Origin: Desulfobacteraceae bacterium
Lineage (GTDB): Bacteria > Desulfobacterota > DSM-4660 > Desulfatiglandales > Desulfatiglandaceae
Direction of reading: 5' to 3'
Assembly (NCBI GenBank): GCA_030589225.1
Contig: JAUUWD010000102.1
Location: 1 to 6,190 of the forward strand
Length of the DNA: 6,190 bases
This document shows, in pieces, positions 5,833 through 6,190 of the stretch (positions are counted from its first letter, which is position 1; each line of letters begins with the position of its first letter). A model generated the notes under the pieces. That model saw nothing but the letters and a program-made list of their open reading frames with translations, had not been told where the DNA came from and did not search any database. Made by a program: the position numbers and the translations under genes.

Positions 5833-5937
5833 CGGCTTTCCTTTCTTCATTTAGTGCACGAAATGATGGAAAAGGTGTCTCAACAAGTGGGAGGAGACTA
5901 CATATACTTTTGGGAAAAAGCAATCACTTAAACGCAA

Positions 5938-5955
5938 ACCCTTTCTGTCAAGGGT
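5938..5955 (-). promoter_or_regulatory. Possible -35 element / operator upstream of the GrdB-like gene
   Basis: On the minus strand TTGACA (5951-5946) equals the sigma-70 -35 consensus and lies inside an inverted repeat, ACCCTT (5938-5943) with AAGGGT (5950-5955). No good -10 box follows at 16-18 nt; TATATG further downstream is not well spaced. Weak evidence. The rest of 5851-5996 shows nothing I can name. Confidence 0.25.
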
Positions 5956-5996
5956 GTATGTCTGCCCACACTATCTCGATCTCGTTCAGATAAACT

Positions 5997-6146
5997 CCAG
6001 TTCAAGGATGGAGGGACGTCCTGAAAGCGCCGGGATAAACCGGCATAGAGAAGGGGATGAAAGAGCCCTACATGAAAGGAGTAGCTGAACCATCATGGCC
6101 CTGAGCTATGCGTCGATGACCAGTAAAGCGTAAAGGGGGACGGGTA
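5997..6146 (+). mobile_element. Possible degraded 5' segment of a group II intron
   Basis: The run around GTCCTGAAAGCG (6019-6030), a GCCGG/CCGGC hairpin (6029-6033 with 6040-6044, loop GATAAA), GGGGATGAAAGAGCCCTAC, AAAGGAGTAGCTGAACC and AGCTATGCGTCG resembles from memory the conserved stretch ahead of the reverse transcriptase frame in bacterial group II introns. No reverse transcriptase follows in the window: the frame from ATG 6057 stops after 15 codons, and AT-rich sequence without features begins near 6147. It would be a truncated remnant or the left part of an intron running past the window end. This rests on recognition alone, without an alignment. Confidence 0.42.
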
Positions 6147-6190
6147 TAAAAAAATAGTTATATTTTGAGAATAAGGAATAAAAAGGCTGT

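Overview
The window looks like a piece of an anaerobic, selenocysteine-using bacterial chromosome, most likely a sulfate-reducing or syntrophic Desulfobacterota (Deltaproteobacteria). The reasons are two genes with in-frame UGA codons at catalytic positions, each followed by a good bacterial SECIS-type hairpin, together with a flavodiiron protein end, a LarE-type sulfur transferase and a GrdB-like protein. The taxonomic call is inference from gene content only. No selA, selB, selC or selD lies in the window.

Layout, left to right. 1-162 (+): the last 53 residues of an FprA-type flavodiiron protein, closed by a hairpin terminator. 163-439: non-coding leader with a heptamer repeat and a GC-rich hairpin. 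440-1159 (+): a seleno-peroxiredoxin read through UGA at 692-694, with two well-formed start sites and a strong terminator behind it. 1234-2076 and 2073-3800 (+): a translationally coupled pair encoding a LarE-type PP-loop sulfur transferase and a YcaO enzyme fused to C-terminal TPR repeats. 3802-4968: a RAYT/IS200-like transposase gene (3901-4920) framed by a perfect 16-bp inverted repeat and extra degenerate copies, sitting directly behind the YcaO stop codon. 5026-5832 (-): a GrdB-family selenoprotein read through UGA at 5307-5305. About 5997-6146: non-coding sequence resembling the 5' part of a group II intron, followed by AT-rich sequence to the end.

How the genes may work together. The flavodiiron protein and the seleno-peroxiredoxin are both O2/peroxide-detoxifying enzymes of anaerobes and may form a local defence cluster, although a terminator separates them. 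The LarE-YcaO-TPR pair is the most interesting part: a sulfur-mobilising ATP pyrophosphatase coupled to an ATP-dependent backbone-amide-activating enzyme with a protein-binding repeat domain suggests a thioamide- or thiolation-type modification of an unidentified substrate. The GrdB-like gene stands alone, without the other glycine/proline reductase subunits, and its role is unknown. Conventional gene calling would break both selenoprotein genes into two pieces.
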